From contig CALTTC010000005.1 of NCBI GenBank assembly GCA_943908425.1, positions 32,056 through 96,055 of the forward strand: DNA of 64,000 nucleotides, written 5' to 3'. A program made the position numbers and the translations under genes. Positions 31,395 through 40,764 of the stretch are shown here, piece by piece. Under the pieces are notes generated by a model. It was given only the letters and a program-made list of their open reading frames with translations, did not search any database and was not told the origin of the DNA. This stretch comes from an uncultured Moraxella sp. GTDB taxonomy: Bacteria; Pseudomonadota; Gammaproteobacteria; Pseudomonadales; Moraxellaceae. How positions within the stretch are numbered: the stretch's first letter is position 1; every line of letters starts with the position of its first letter.

Positions 31395-33083
31395 TTATTC
31401 CTCAATTGTTTGTAAACCCATACTTTTGGCGGCATTTTTGGCTTGCACATCTTCATCACCCAAAATGGTAATGCCTACCTGCCTAACGGGCCAGCTCATC
31501 ACAAATTTGGCGCCACCAAGAGTGGGGCTTTCGTCCACCTTAGCACTGCCATGAAACCAAAAGGCAATGCGACTGACAATAGACAACCCCAAACCATAAC
31601 CACCAGTTGCTTGCGTGCGACTGTCGTCAAGGCGAGTAAAGGGAATAAAAACTTTATCCCTATCAGCCTTGGGAATGCCCTGCCCATCATCTTCCACGCT
31701 GACAAATGCCATGCCTTTATCCACCCAGGCACTAATAATAATCGCACTTTTGGCATAACGCAAGGCATTGCCAGCAAAATTTTGTAATACGCGGTGCAAA
31801 TAGCGCCGATCTGCCATCACCTGCGTTTTGGCGGTGGGTAAATTGCCCTGAATATGAATGGGCTTACCAAGCGCCTTAGTTTCTTTGACCACTTGTTCAA
31901 TCAACTCACGCAAGTTGATTAATTGCCAATCTAACTTAGGTGAGCCTTCCTCTAATTTAGCATAGGTGAGCATTTCGTCAATCAATTCATTAAGCGCCTC
32001 AATGTCCGCATCAATTTCTTGGCGCTGTTCTTCGCGCGCCTCGCTATCCTCTTCATCTGCCAATATCTCAATAGCAAAGCGGATACGTGCCACAGGGGTA
32101 CGCAATTCGTGCGACACAGCGCGCGTAAGTTCACGTTGGGAGTCAATCAGGCGTTTAATGTGCGCGGTCATCGCATTAAAGGTAGTGGCAAGGCGGGCAA
32201 TATCGTCCTCACCAACTACTGGTACTTTGGTCTCCAAGTTACCAGCGGCGACTTGATTAACCCCAAATTGCAAGGCTTTTAAACGCTTCTCTAGAGGGTA
32301 GATAAGCACATAAATTCCCATGGCGATAATAATCAGCCCAAGCGCCGCCGTACTCCAAAGCAAACTTGCTGGCGCCCAATAAAATAACGCCATAGGTCCT
32401 GTTACCAGTACCCGATTTGGGGTCGGTAATGGGCTTACAACAACCACCGAATTATTTTGAGCAATGGCTTTATCATAAAACATAAGTACCGCATCGCCAG
32501 ATACCAAGCGAGCGCGCTGCCCACCATCCAAATCCAAGCTGTCCATATCTGCCAAGCGCACAGGATAGCCCAAGCGCTTAGTAAGCTCCTCTAGGCGAGC
32601 ATTTTTGGCAGCTAAGGTAGGATAATGCGCCAAATCATCCACAAGCAATGCCGCCAAAGCGCGCACTTGCCTATCACCAATCTGTGTTACTTCTAGACGC
32701 AACAAGCGTTCATCAAAATTTGTGCGATACAATACCCGAAATTCATCACTATGTCCCACACCGCGCACGACAGGACGATTATTTTGTAATTCACGGATTT
32801 CTTTAACTTTCAAATCTAGGCTATCAGCAGCAACGAATTCTAATTCTCCACCAAACAACCGACTGGTATGATGTAGCCACTGCTCCTGATCCGCTTTGGG
32901 GCGACGATTTAACTCCTCGCCAATCAGATAAAACACCCCCGACACCACACTTTCACGGTAATGTTTAATACGCACCTCGTTAATGGTATGGACAAACCAA
33001 TAGCCAAGCGCTACCGCCGTAAGGCACACCAGCAACAGTCCAGCGTAAATTCTAAAAAAAATACTGCGTTGTGTTAATGCCAT
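31395..33083 (-). CDS. bfmS: sensor histidine kinase BfmS (RstB-like)
   Basis: Sensor kinase paired with BfmR; in Acinetobacter it controls envelope stress, biofilm and capsule traits. The 562 residues have TM1 at about 11-30, a large periplasmic domain to about 232, and TM2 at about 240-262. HAMP, an H box with His325 in TRAVSHELRTPVARIRFAIE, an N box (NFAGNALRYAKS), G1 (VEDDGQGIP) and G2 (GGYGLGLSIVSRI) follow. The C-terminus extends about 35 residues past the ATPase domain. It lies 60 nt after bfmR. Confidence 0.9.
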   Translation of the reverse strand: MALTQRSIFFRIYAGLLLVCLTAVALGYWFVHTINEVRIKHYRESVVSGVFYLIGEELNRRPKADQEQWLHHTSRLFGGELEFVAADSLDLKVKEIRELQNNRPVVRGVGHSDEFRVLYRTNFDERLLRLEVTQIGDRQVRALAALLVDDLAHYPTLAAKNARLEELTKRLGYPVRLADMDSLDLDGGQRARLVSGDAVLMFYDKAIAQNNSVVVVSPLPTPNRVLVTGPMALFYWAPASLLWSTAALGLIIIAMGIYVLIYPLEKRLKALQFGVNQVAAGNLETKVPVVGEDDIARLATTFNAMTAHIKRLIDSQRELTRAVSHELRTPVARIRFAIEILADEEDSEAREEQRQEIDADIEALNELIDEMLTYAKLEEGSPKLDWQLINLRELIEQVVKETKALGKPIHIQGNLPTAKTQVMADRRYLHRVLQNFAGNALRYAKSAIIISAWVDKGMAFVSVEDDGQGIPKADRDKVFIPFTRLDDSRTQATGGYGLGLSIVSRIAFWFHGSAKVDESPTLGGAKFVMSWPVRQVGITILGDEDVQAKNAAKSMGLQTIEE

Positions 33084-33143
33084 ATCACCCTATCATTTAA
33101 ACTAAAAAGCCAGCATTTGCTGACTTTTGTTATATCGCCCAAC

Positions 33144-33860
33144 CTAATTGCCTTCTTTGACAAATAAGTAGCCTTTACTCCGCACGGTCTTAATGCGTTT
33201 GGGATTTTCAGGGTCGTCACCGATTTTTGGACGAATGCGCGAAATACGCACGTCAATAGAACGGTCTTGCCCATCATATTCAATACCACGCAAGCGCTCA
33301 AAAATATCTTCACGTGATAGAATTTTACCAGCATTAGATGCAAGTAGCCATAATAGGTCATACTCCGCACTCGTAAAATCTACCAGATTATCATTTAGTG
33401 TGACCGAGCGTCCGCCGTTATCAATAACTAAATCACCAAATTCCAAGCGGTGTGGCACATCATCGGTGGGCACGACATCCGAGCGACGCAGTAAAGCACG
33501 AATACGTGCTAATAACACGCGTGGCTGCACAGGCTTAGCAACGTAATCATCCGCTCCCATCTCAAGACCTAACACTTGATCCATATCGTCAGTACGCGCG
33601 GTAAGCATCAAAATTGGCTGATGGTAGTGGGGACGCACCTCGCGACAGACAGTTAAGCCATCCGCACCAGGTAACATCACATCTAGCACCACCAAATCGG
33701 GCTGCTCATTAATGATGCGTTCAATCGCCACGCTGCCATCAGTCTCAATCGCCACTTCCAAGCCATTTTTTCTTAGATAGTCTTGAGTTAATGTAGCAAG
33801 GCGTTCGTTGTCTTCCACAATTAAAATACGTGGTATATCGTCTCTGTCTTGTGTGGTCAT
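33144..33860 (-). CDS. bfmR: response regulator BfmR (OmpR family)
   Basis: DNA-binding regulator of 238 residues, the same length as Acinetobacter BfmR and very similar as I remember it. The receiver has the acidic pair in ILIVEDNERLA, the phospho-acceptor Asp60 in DLVVLDVMLPGADG, Thr in LMLTART and Lys109 in DDYVAKPVQP. The winged helix has FTSAEYDLLWLLASNAGKIL and RSIDVRISRIRPKIG. AAGGA is 6 nt before the ATG. It starts only 27 nt after atpC with no terminator, so read-through from the atp operon is likely. Confidence 0.93.
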   Translation of the reverse strand: MTTQDRDDIPRILIVEDNERLATLTQDYLRKNGLEVAIETDGSVAIERIINEQPDLVVLDVMLPGADGLTVCREVRPHYHQPILMLTARTDDMDQVLGLEMGADDYVAKPVQPRVLLARIRALLRRSDVVPTDDVPHRLEFGDLVIDNGGRSVTLNDNLVDFTSAEYDLLWLLASNAGKILSREDIFERLRGIEYDGQDRSIDVRISRIRPKIGDDPENPKRIKTVRSKGYLFVKEGN

Positions 33861-33887
33861 CTTTATCCTTTATCAATCGCTACTACA

Positions 33888-34304
33888 TTAGGCACGATTT
33901 TTGTATTTTTGAATGGTTTGAAGTTGTGCCACAGATTCTGCCAAAGCGGCAAGCGCAGCATTGGTTTGCAACGTATCGCTTTGGTTGGCAAGCAATGTCT
34001 CAGCCGCACGGCGCGCCTCAGCAATTTTACTTTCATCCAAATTGGCAGCGCGTTCAGCACTGTCTGCCAACACCATCACGCCCTTGGGCTGGACTTCTAG
34101 CACACCGCCCGACACATAAATAACTTCTTCACTACCATCCGCCATTGTTAGCTTTAAAACACCGGGTTTCAACAAAGTGATAAGCGGGGTATGTCCTGCC
34201 ATTACCCCAAGCTCACCTTCTTGCCCACTTGCTACCAACATTTTGACGTCGCCTGTAAATAACGCCTCTTTGGCGCTGACCACACGACACTGAAAAGTAG
34301 CCAT
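33888..34304 (-). CDS. atpC: ATP synthase F1 epsilon subunit
   Basis: Central-stalk subunit that couples rotation and can inhibit hydrolysis. The 138 residues start MATFQCRVVSAKEALFTGDV, contain the beta-sandwich signature GELGVMAGHTPLITLLKPG, and end in a helical hairpin rich in Ala. The start at 34304 is chosen over an ATG four codons upstream by family alignment. It is the last atp gene, and bfmR follows at 27 nt. Confidence 0.95.
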   Translation of the reverse strand: MATFQCRVVSAKEALFTGDVKMLVASGQEGELGVMAGHTPLITLLKPGVLKLTMADGSEEVIYVSGGVLEVQPKGVMVLADSAERAANLDESKIAEARRAAETLLANQSDTLQTNAALAALAESVAQLQTIQKYKNRA

Positions 34305-34327
34305 TAGTTCTCCCAAGTTCTAATAAA

Positions 34328-35755
34328 TTACGCCGCTTTTAGCTTCTCAGCCTTAGCAATGGCTTCATCAATACCACCGACCATATAGAACGCTTGTTCT
34401 GGCATATCGTCGTATTCACCAGCAATAATGCCTTTAAAGCCAGCGATAGTATCACGTAGCGCCACATATTTACCGGGCGAGCCTGTAAAGACCTCAGCAA
34501 CGTGGAAAGGTTGCGATAAAAAGCGCTGAATTTTACGTGCGCGGTAGACCACAAGCTTATCTTCTTCTGACAATTCGTCCATACCCAAGATAGCGATAAT
34601 GTCTTTTAGCTCTTTATAACGCTGTAACACTTCTTGCACACCGCGCGCCACACTGTAATGCTCTTCGCCAATTACTTGCGGGTCAAGCTGACGCGAAGTA
34701 GAATCAAGCGGATCCACAGCAGGATAAATCCCTTGTGAAGCAATGTCACGACTTAATACAACGGTAGCATCCAAGTGAGCAAAGGTAGTAGCAGGGCTTG
34801 GGTCAGTCAAGTCATCGGCTGGGACATAAACCGCCTGTACCGAAGTAATAGAACCTGACTGCGTTGAAGTGATACGCTCTTGCAAAATCCCCATCTCTTC
34901 TGCTAGCGTTGGCTGATAACCTACCGCTGATGGCATACGTCCAAGTAGGGCTGACACTTCTGTCCCCGCCAAAGTATAACGATAAATGTTATCCACAAAT
35001 AACAAGACATCACGACCTTTACCTGTGGCTTCATCTTTTTCATCACGGAAATACTCTGCCATGGTCAAGCCAGTCAAGGCAACACGCAAACGGTTCCCGG
35101 GTGGCTCGTTCATTTGTCCGTAGACCATCGCTACTTTAGATTTGGTAAAGTCCTCGGTATTAACAACACCGGCTTCTTGCATTTCGTGATAAAAGTCGTT
35201 ACCTTCACGCGTACGCTCACCCACCCCAGCAAATACCGACAAGCCTGAGTGTTTCAAGGCGATATTATTGATAAGCTCCATCATATTAACGGTTTTACCA
35301 ACACCAGCACCCCCAAACAGACCTACTTTACCGCCTTTAGCGAACGGGCAAAGCAAATCAATGACCTTAATGCCGGTTTCTAGTAGCTCGGTGCTGTTTG
35401 ATTGCTCATCATAGCTTGGCGCTTCACGGTGAATGGACCACTTTTGCTCAGCATTGACAGGACCCGCCTCATCAATCGGGCGACCCAATACGTCCATAAT
35501 CCGCCCAAGTGTCGCTTGTCCTACTGGTACAGAAATAGGCGCACCAGTGTTGCTTACTGGCAGACCACGTCTTAACCCTTCAGTAGAACCCATGGCAATG
35601 GTACGCACAATGCCGTCACCCAATTGCTGCTGAACTTCTAGCGTGGTTTCGGTACCATCAACTTGCAACGCATCATAAATTTGTGGCACTTGACCACGTT
35701 CAAATTCTACGTCAATTACCGCACCGATAATTTGTACTATACGACCGCTACTCAT
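34328..35755 (-). CDS. atpD: ATP synthase F1 beta subunit
   Basis: Catalytic subunit. The 475 residues have the P-loop GLFGGAGVGKTVNMMELI, the catalytic glutamate in GVGERTREGNDFYHEM, LLFVDNIYRYTLAG and the DELSEED motif near residue 390. Normal length is about 460-470. GGAG precedes the ATG. It sits in the standard order between atpG and atpC. Confidence 0.98.
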   Translation of the reverse strand: MSSGRIVQIIGAVIDVEFERGQVPQIYDALQVDGTETTLEVQQQLGDGIVRTIAMGSTEGLRRGLPVSNTGAPISVPVGQATLGRIMDVLGRPIDEAGPVNAEQKWSIHREAPSYDEQSNSTELLETGIKVIDLLCPFAKGGKVGLFGGAGVGKTVNMMELINNIALKHSGLSVFAGVGERTREGNDFYHEMQEAGVVNTEDFTKSKVAMVYGQMNEPPGNRLRVALTGLTMAEYFRDEKDEATGKGRDVLLFVDNIYRYTLAGTEVSALLGRMPSAVGYQPTLAEEMGILQERITSTQSGSITSVQAVYVPADDLTDPSPATTFAHLDATVVLSRDIASQGIYPAVDPLDSTSRQLDPQVIGEEHYSVARGVQEVLQRYKELKDIIAILGMDELSEEDKLVVYRARKIQRFLSQPFHVAEVFTGSPGKYVALRDTIAGFKGIIAGEYDDMPEQAFYMVGGIDEAIAKAEKLKAA

Positions 35756-35776
35756 TGCGTTCTCCTAAAATATTAA

Positions 35777-36655
35777 TTACGAAACAGCGGCAGCACCGCC
35801 AACGATTTCTGAGATTTCTCTTGTAATCGCTGCTTGACGTAATTTGTTATAAACTAACTGTAAATCATTGATTAAGTTACCCGCGTTATCGGTCGCCGCT
35901 TTCATTGCTACCATACGCGCAGACTGCTCCGAGGCAATATTTTCAATCACCGCCTGATAAACGATAGACTCAATATAGCGCACAAGCAAATTATCAATCA
36001 ACACTTGCGTGCTTGGCTCATAGATATAATCCCAGCCATGATTGGGCGCAAGACCCGTCTTGTCATCAAACGCATCTTTGGCTAATGGAACAAGTTGCTC
36101 GGCGACAGGTTTTTGCGTCATTGCATTAACAAACCGATTGTACACCAAATAAATGCGATCCAGCTTGCCATTAGTATAATCATCTAGCATTACTTGAATA
36201 GGCGTGCTAATGTCATCTAAAACAGGGTGGTCACCATAATCGGTAACTGCGGAGACTACCTTACCGCCATAGCTTCTAAAAAAACTGACACCCTTGCTAC
36301 CGATAACGGCATACTGCACTTCCACCGACTGGTCATTATAGCCATTAACCTCTTTAATCAAGCGTTTAAAAAGGTTAATATTGAGACCGCCTGCCAAGCC
36401 GCGATCAGATGTTACCACCACAAATCCCACGCGCTTGACAGGACGACTCACCATATAAGGGTGCTTATAATCGGCTTGGGCGTGCACAAGGTTGGCAATA
36501 ATGCGACGCACTGAATCAGTGTAAGGTCGCCCCATTTCCATACGCTCTTGGGCACGGCGCATTTTACTTGCGGCTACCATCTGCATAGCACGCGTAATTT
36601 TTTGTGTGCTTTTAATACTGGTAACTTTTGCCCGTATTTCTTTTAAGCTTGCCAT
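35777..36655 (-). CDS. atpG: ATP synthase F1 gamma subunit
   Basis: Rotor shaft of F1. The 292 residues start MASLKEIRAKVTSIKSTQKI with TRAMQMVAASKMRRAQ, contain VTSDRGLAGGLNINLFK, and end with the conserved helix QLVYNKLRQAAITREISEIV plus GGAAAVS. Length is normal. It lies 48 nt after atpA. Confidence 0.97.
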   Translation of the reverse strand: MASLKEIRAKVTSIKSTQKITRAMQMVAASKMRRAQERMEMGRPYTDSVRRIIANLVHAQADYKHPYMVSRPVKRVGFVVVTSDRGLAGGLNINLFKRLIKEVNGYNDQSVEVQYAVIGSKGVSFFRSYGGKVVSAVTDYGDHPVLDDISTPIQVMLDDYTNGKLDRIYLVYNRFVNAMTQKPVAEQLVPLAKDAFDDKTGLAPNHGWDYIYEPSTQVLIDNLLVRYIESIVYQAVIENIASEQSARMVAMKAATDNAGNLINDLQLVYNKLRQAAITREISEIVGGAAAVS

Positions 36656-36702
36656 AATATATCCACTACTATCGGGGCAAGCGCAAGGCAGCCCCTAACC
36701 CA

Positions 36703-38247
36703 TCAATAAGAGTGCGATGCCTTAAAACCGTCCAGCGCTGCTTTTAATTGACCTTCAATGGCGTCATTATAATTTGCCGTTGCGTCAATTTCATTCATCA
36801 AGGCACTATGGTCAGTGCGTAGATAGCGCAATAACGCCTCTTCAAAAGCACTAATTTTGTCCACAGGGACATCAGCTAAGTAACCTTCGTTAGAGGCATA
36901 GATGACTGCTGCTTGTTCAGCGACCGACATTGGATTATATTGTTTTTGCTTCATCAATTCAGTGACGCGTTCACCGTGATCTAGTTGTTGTTTAGTTGCA
37001 TCGTCCAAATCAGAAGCGAACTGAGCAAATGCCGCCAATTCACGGTACTGTGCCAGTGCCGTACGGATACCCCCAGACAATTTTTTGATGATTTTGGTTT
37101 GCGCCGCACCACCAACTCGCGATACAGAGATACCAGCATTCACCGCTGGACGCACCCCAGAGTTAAATAGGTTAGATTCTAAGAAAATCTGTCCATCAGT
37201 AATAGAGATTACGTTAGTCGGTACAAACGCAGATACGTCACCCGCTTGTGTTTCAATAATAGGTAATGCCGTCAAAGAACCCGTTTTACCCTTAACTTCA
37301 CCGTTAGTGAAGTTTTCCACATAATCAGCATTGACGCGCGATGCACGTTCTAATAGACGTGAATGCAGATAGAATACATCCCCTGGATACGCCTCACGCC
37401 CTGGTGGACGACGCAATAGCAGGGAGATTTGGCGATAAGCTACCGCTTGCTTAGATAAATCATCATAAACAATTAGCGCATCTTCTCCGCGGTCACGGAA
37501 GTATTCACCCATTGTACAACCTGAGTAAGGCGCAATATATTGTAAGGCGGCAGGTTCAGACGCCGATGCAACAACCACGGTGGTGTATGCCAAGGCGCCC
37601 GTTTCTTCTAACTTACGTACAACGTTAGCAATGGTCGAGCGTTTTTGTCCGATAGCGACATAGACGCACTTAATGCCGGAATTTTTTTGGGCGATAATGG
37701 CGTCAATGGCTAAGGCTGTTTTACCAGTTTGGCGGTCGCCAATAATTAGCTCACGCTGACCGCGCCCGATGGGAATCATCGTATCCACCGCTTTATAGCC
37801 TGTCATCACCGGCTCATCGACCGATTGACGAGCAATAACGCCTGGCGCAATTTTTTCTACTTTATCGGTAAGCTTGGCGTTAATTGCACCCTTACCGTCA
37901 ATGGGATTACCTAAGGCATCTACCACGCGTCCTAACAATTCTGGTCCAACAGGTACTTCTAAAATCCGCCCAGTACAAAATGCCTTTTGCCCTTCTTGTA
38001 AAGCCAGATAATCACCCAAAACAACAGCGCCAACGGAGTCCTTCTCTAAGTTTAGCGCCATACCATAGACACCGCCCTCAAACTCAATCATCTCGCCATA
38101 CATTGCCTCTTCAAGACCGTGAATTTGCACGATACCATCAGACACACGAACAATGACGCCTTCATTTTTTGCTGTCGTATCAATATCTAGATTTTGAATA
38201 CGCTGTTTGATTAGACTGCTAATCTCAGCGGAACTCAACTGTTGCAT
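36703..38247 (-). CDS. atpA: ATP synthase F1 alpha subunit
   Basis: Non-catalytic nucleotide-binding subunit. The 514 residues have the P-loop LIIGDRQTGKTALAIDAI, the ATP synthase signature region ending PAVNAGISVSRVGGAAQ, and the arginine finger in that segment. Length matches the family. It lies 24 nt after atpH. Confidence 0.98.
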   Translation of the reverse strand: MQQLSSAEISSLIKQRIQNLDIDTTAKNEGVIVRVSDGIVQIHGLEEAMYGEMIEFEGGVYGMALNLEKDSVGAVVLGDYLALQEGQKAFCTGRILEVPVGPELLGRVVDALGNPIDGKGAINAKLTDKVEKIAPGVIARQSVDEPVMTGYKAVDTMIPIGRGQRELIIGDRQTGKTALAIDAIIAQKNSGIKCVYVAIGQKRSTIANVVRKLEETGALAYTTVVVASASEPAALQYIAPYSGCTMGEYFRDRGEDALIVYDDLSKQAVAYRQISLLLRRPPGREAYPGDVFYLHSRLLERASRVNADYVENFTNGEVKGKTGSLTALPIIETQAGDVSAFVPTNVISITDGQIFLESNLFNSGVRPAVNAGISVSRVGGAAQTKIIKKLSGGIRTALAQYRELAAFAQFASDLDDATKQQLDHGERVTELMKQKQYNPMSVAEQAAVIYASNEGYLADVPVDKISAFEEALLRYLRTDHSALMNEIDATANYNDAIEGQLKAALDGFKASHSY

Positions 38248-38270
38248 CGCCTTATCCTTAAACTTTAGCT

Positions 38271-38906
38271 TTACGCTGTAAGCTGTGTTTTTAATTGTGT
38301 TAATTTGCCACGCACCGAACCATCCATGAACTTATCGCCCACTTTAATGGTCGCTCCACCAAGCAAACTGCTATCAATCGCTTCGTGTAAGATTACCACC
38401 GCGTTTTCGCTTTTTGCCAAGCTCTGTTGTAAAAGCGCACGCTCCGACTGGCTAAGCGGATAAGCAGAAGTAACATAAGCATCTACCTGCTTTAATTCGC
38501 GGGTTTTTAGTTTGTTAAACTGAGCATAAATAGCTGGCAGTAAAGCCAAACGTTCGTTTTCTGCCAGTTGCCACACAAAGTTATTGATGCCAGTGGTTAT
38601 GCGTGGTGATTGCGCCTTAGCTAAGAGTGCATCCACATCAATACCTGCCTCACGCACAGAATCTAACACCTGCGTAACAGGCGACTGAGTGGGGGCACTC
38701 TCGGTACTTGCAATCTGAAGCAATGTCGCTGATTTTTTGTCAAATGTGATGGCTGGATTGTGCAAAAACTGGGTAAAGTCTTCATCAGCCACTACCTGAC
38801 TTGCTGCCGCCAAAAAGCTTTCCCACTCTGCTACCGCATTGGTTTCTTTGGCAAACTCAAAGGCAGCTCTGGCATAGGGTCGTGCTAGACTTGTTAATTC
38901 AGCCAT
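38271..38906 (-). CDS. atpH: ATP synthase F1 delta subunit, with an internal insertion
   Basis: Peripheral-stalk subunit (OSCP) linking the b dimer to the alpha3beta3 head. The 211 residues start MAELTSLARPYARAAFEFAK and end with IKVGDKFMDGSVRGKLTQL, both typical. The family is about 177 residues. The excess of about 30 lies near residues 72-110 (STESAPTQSPVTQVLDSVRE and the following REAGIDVDALLAKAQ stretch), in the loop between the N-terminal helices and the hinge helix. It is in frame and looks helical. Confidence 0.93.
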   Translation of the reverse strand: MAELTSLARPYARAAFEFAKETNAVAEWESFLAAASQVVADEDFTQFLHNPAITFDKKSATLLQIASTESAPTQSPVTQVLDSVREAGIDVDALLAKAQSPRITTGINNFVWQLAENERLALLPAIYAQFNKLKTRELKQVDAYVTSAYPLSQSERALLQQSLAKSENAVVILHEAIDSSLLGGATIKVGDKFMDGSVRGKLTQLKTQLTA

Positions 38907-38913
38907 TATTCTC

Positions 38914-39390
38914 TCACTTATTGCTTAAGCTATTTGCCAAATCGTGTAGCATTGCCTCGTGCTTTTGGCGATCAACGCTACTTTGCAAAATTTTCTCCGC
39001 CCCTAGCACGGCAAGCGCTGCCACTTCATCGCGCAATGAAGCGCGCGTTTTGGTGACTTCTGCCTCCATTGCTGTATGTGCTTGAGCCACAATACGCTCG
39101 CTTTCTAGCTGTGCTTGTACTTTTGCCTCTTCAATGATTTGATTGGCAGTTTTGCTAGCACGCTCAATGATGGCGTTGGCCTCGGTTTTGGCAGTTATAA
39201 ATTGCTCCTCCACCTTAGCTTCAGCGCTTGCCAAGTCGGCACGTGCTTTTTCGGCAGCGCTTAGTCCTTCTTGGATTTTTTGCTGGCGCTCGTTAATCGC
39301 ATTGATTAAGGGTGGCCAAACAAACTTCATACAGAAGCCGAGAAAGATAGCAAAAGCAATCATTTGACCGATGAGCGATGAATTTATCAT
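38914..39390 (-). CDS. atpF: ATP synthase Fo b subunit
   Basis: Membrane-anchored peripheral stalk. The 158 residues have one N-terminal TM (INSSLIGQMIAFAIFLGFCM) with the family Trp-Pro-Pro (KFVWPPLINAINERQQKIQE), followed by a long charged coiled coil to the C-terminus. Length is normal (156 in E. coli). It ends 7 nt before atpH. Confidence 0.97.
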   Translation of the reverse strand: MINSSLIGQMIAFAIFLGFCMKFVWPPLINAINERQQKIQEGLSAAEKARADLASAEAKVEEQFITAKTEANAIIERASKTANQIIEEAKVQAQLESERIVAQAHTAMEAEVTKTRASLRDEVAALAVLGAEKILQSSVDRQKHEAMLHDLANSLSNK

Positions 39391-39428
39391 TTATGTTCTC
39401 TCTTGTTGAAAGTTTATAAGGCTTTCAA

Positions 39429-39686
39429 TTAAGCGACGGCATTGGCTAATGGGTTAGCAAATAATAACAACATAGCAATACCCACACCAATCATCGGAAT
39501 CGCATCAAGTAGGGCTGCGACAATAAACATACGTGTTTGTAATTGTGAGCCTAGCTCAGGCTGACGCGCCACGCTTTCTAGGTATTTACCACCAAGTAAA
39601 CCAAAGCCTACGCCTGTGGCAATCCCACCAAAGCCGATAAGTAAAGCAACTGCAATCAAAGTTTGGCTTGCTAATGCGACGTTCAT
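39429..39686 (-). CDS. atpE: ATP synthase Fo c subunit
   Basis: Ring-forming rotor proteolipid. The 85 residues form two TM helices with the polar loop ESVARQPELG and the ion-carrying Asp61 in IVAALLDAIPMIGVGIAML. The aspartate and surrounding residues fit proton rather than sodium coupling, although the window also encodes a sodium-pumping NADH dehydrogenase. AGGAG precedes the ATG. It lies between atpB and atpF. Confidence 0.97.
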   Translation of the reverse strand: MNVALASQTLIAVALLIGFGGIATGVGFGLLGGKYLESVARQPELGSQLQTRMFIVAALLDAIPMIGVGIAMLLLFANPLANAVA

Positions 39687-39720
39687 AAGAACTCCTTTAA
39701 AGAAAAAACGGGATTAAAAG

Positions 39721-40593
39721 TTAATGGTCATCACTTTTGGACATAAGCGACAGATATACGATGGTCAACATCATAAATACAAACGCCTGCAAAGTAATTA
39801 CTAAAATATGGAAAATCGCCCACGGCACAGACAGCACCCACTGAATCCAAAACGGCATTAAGGCAATTAGGATAAAAATCAACTCACCGGCATACAAGTT
39901 ACCAAATAAACGCAATCCTAAAGAGATAGGTTTTGAGAGTAAGGTAACAATTTCTAGGATAAAGTTGATGGGAATAAGCAAAAATTGGGCAACTTTGTTT
40001 TTGACTCTAAAAGGATGTAGGGTAAATTCACCCACAAAACCACCCAAGCCTTTTTGTTGAATACCAAAACCGATAATAAGCAAAAAGACGCACATTGCCA
40101 TACCCAAGGGAATATTGGGGTCGGTGGTCGGTACAATCTTAAAGTAAACGTGATGGGGATCGGCGCCAAATAAGCCAACGGCTATTTTTTGTACGATGGT
40201 GGGCACTAAATCAATGGGCAATAAGTCCATAAGATTCATTAAAAACACCCACACAAAAACAGTTAATGCCAGTGGGGCAATGAATTTTGCGGTGCCTTTA
40301 TAAGCGTCACGCACTGAAGTATCCACAAACTCTACGATAAGCTCAATAAAAGCCTGTAGCTTGCCTGGAACACCGGCAGTGGCTTTTCTTGCGACAAGCC
40401 AAAAAAGCACACAAAAAAAGATACCCAATCCGTAAGAAAACAGCAAAGAATCCAAGTTAAAGGAATTAAAACCCATCGCTGCCGCTTCTTCTGGGGTCTG
40501 CGCAAATGTCCAGCCTTTTCCTGGCAATTCACCATATTTCCAGTTAGTTAGATGGTGAACGATATATTCTGATGAGGTTTGTTCGTCTGCCAT
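39721..40593 (-). CDS. atpB: ATP synthase Fo a subunit
   Basis: Stator channel subunit. The 290 residues contain several TM helices and the essential arginine in PISLGLRLFGNLYAGELIF, plus IQWVLSVPWAIFHILVITLQ near the C-terminus. Length is slightly above E. coli (271). It has its own promoter in the 171-bp gap after atpI. Confidence 0.96.
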   Translation of the reverse strand: MADEQTSSEYIVHHLTNWKYGELPGKGWTFAQTPEEAAAMGFNSFNLDSLLFSYGLGIFFCVLFWLVARKATAGVPGKLQAFIELIVEFVDTSVRDAYKGTAKFIAPLALTVFVWVFLMNLMDLLPIDLVPTIVQKIAVGLFGADPHHVYFKIVPTTDPNIPLGMAMCVFLLIIGFGIQQKGLGGFVGEFTLHPFRVKNKVAQFLLIPINFILEIVTLLSKPISLGLRLFGNLYAGELIFILIALMPFWIQWVLSVPWAIFHILVITLQAFVFMMLTIVYLSLMSKSDDH

Positions 40594-40706
40594 AAATGCT
40601 ACTTAACTTTAATTAAATTAGGTAAAATCTTACATATAAGGGCACTGCCCAAAGCGGCTTGTTAAGGCAATGATTGAATCACCCTATCAAGCATAGTTAA
40701 TTGAGT

Positions 40707-40735
40707 ATCTTACTTGAATTGTGAGATTATGTAAA
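40707..40735 (-). promoter_or_regulatory. promoter between atpI and atpB
   Basis: The minus strand has TTTACA (40735-40730), 17 bp, TAAGAT (40712-40707). It would drive atpB onward with a leader of about 105 nt, which contains the palindrome GGGCACTGCCC (40640-40650). Confidence 0.6.
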
Positions 40736-40764
40736 GCTTTTTAGCAAAAATTTATGCTTTTCAT

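Noticed and set aside
31395..33860. The two-component pair as RstA/RstB
   Set aside because: Related in fold, but the regulator's receiver and winged-helix segments and its 238-residue length match Acinetobacter BfmR better.
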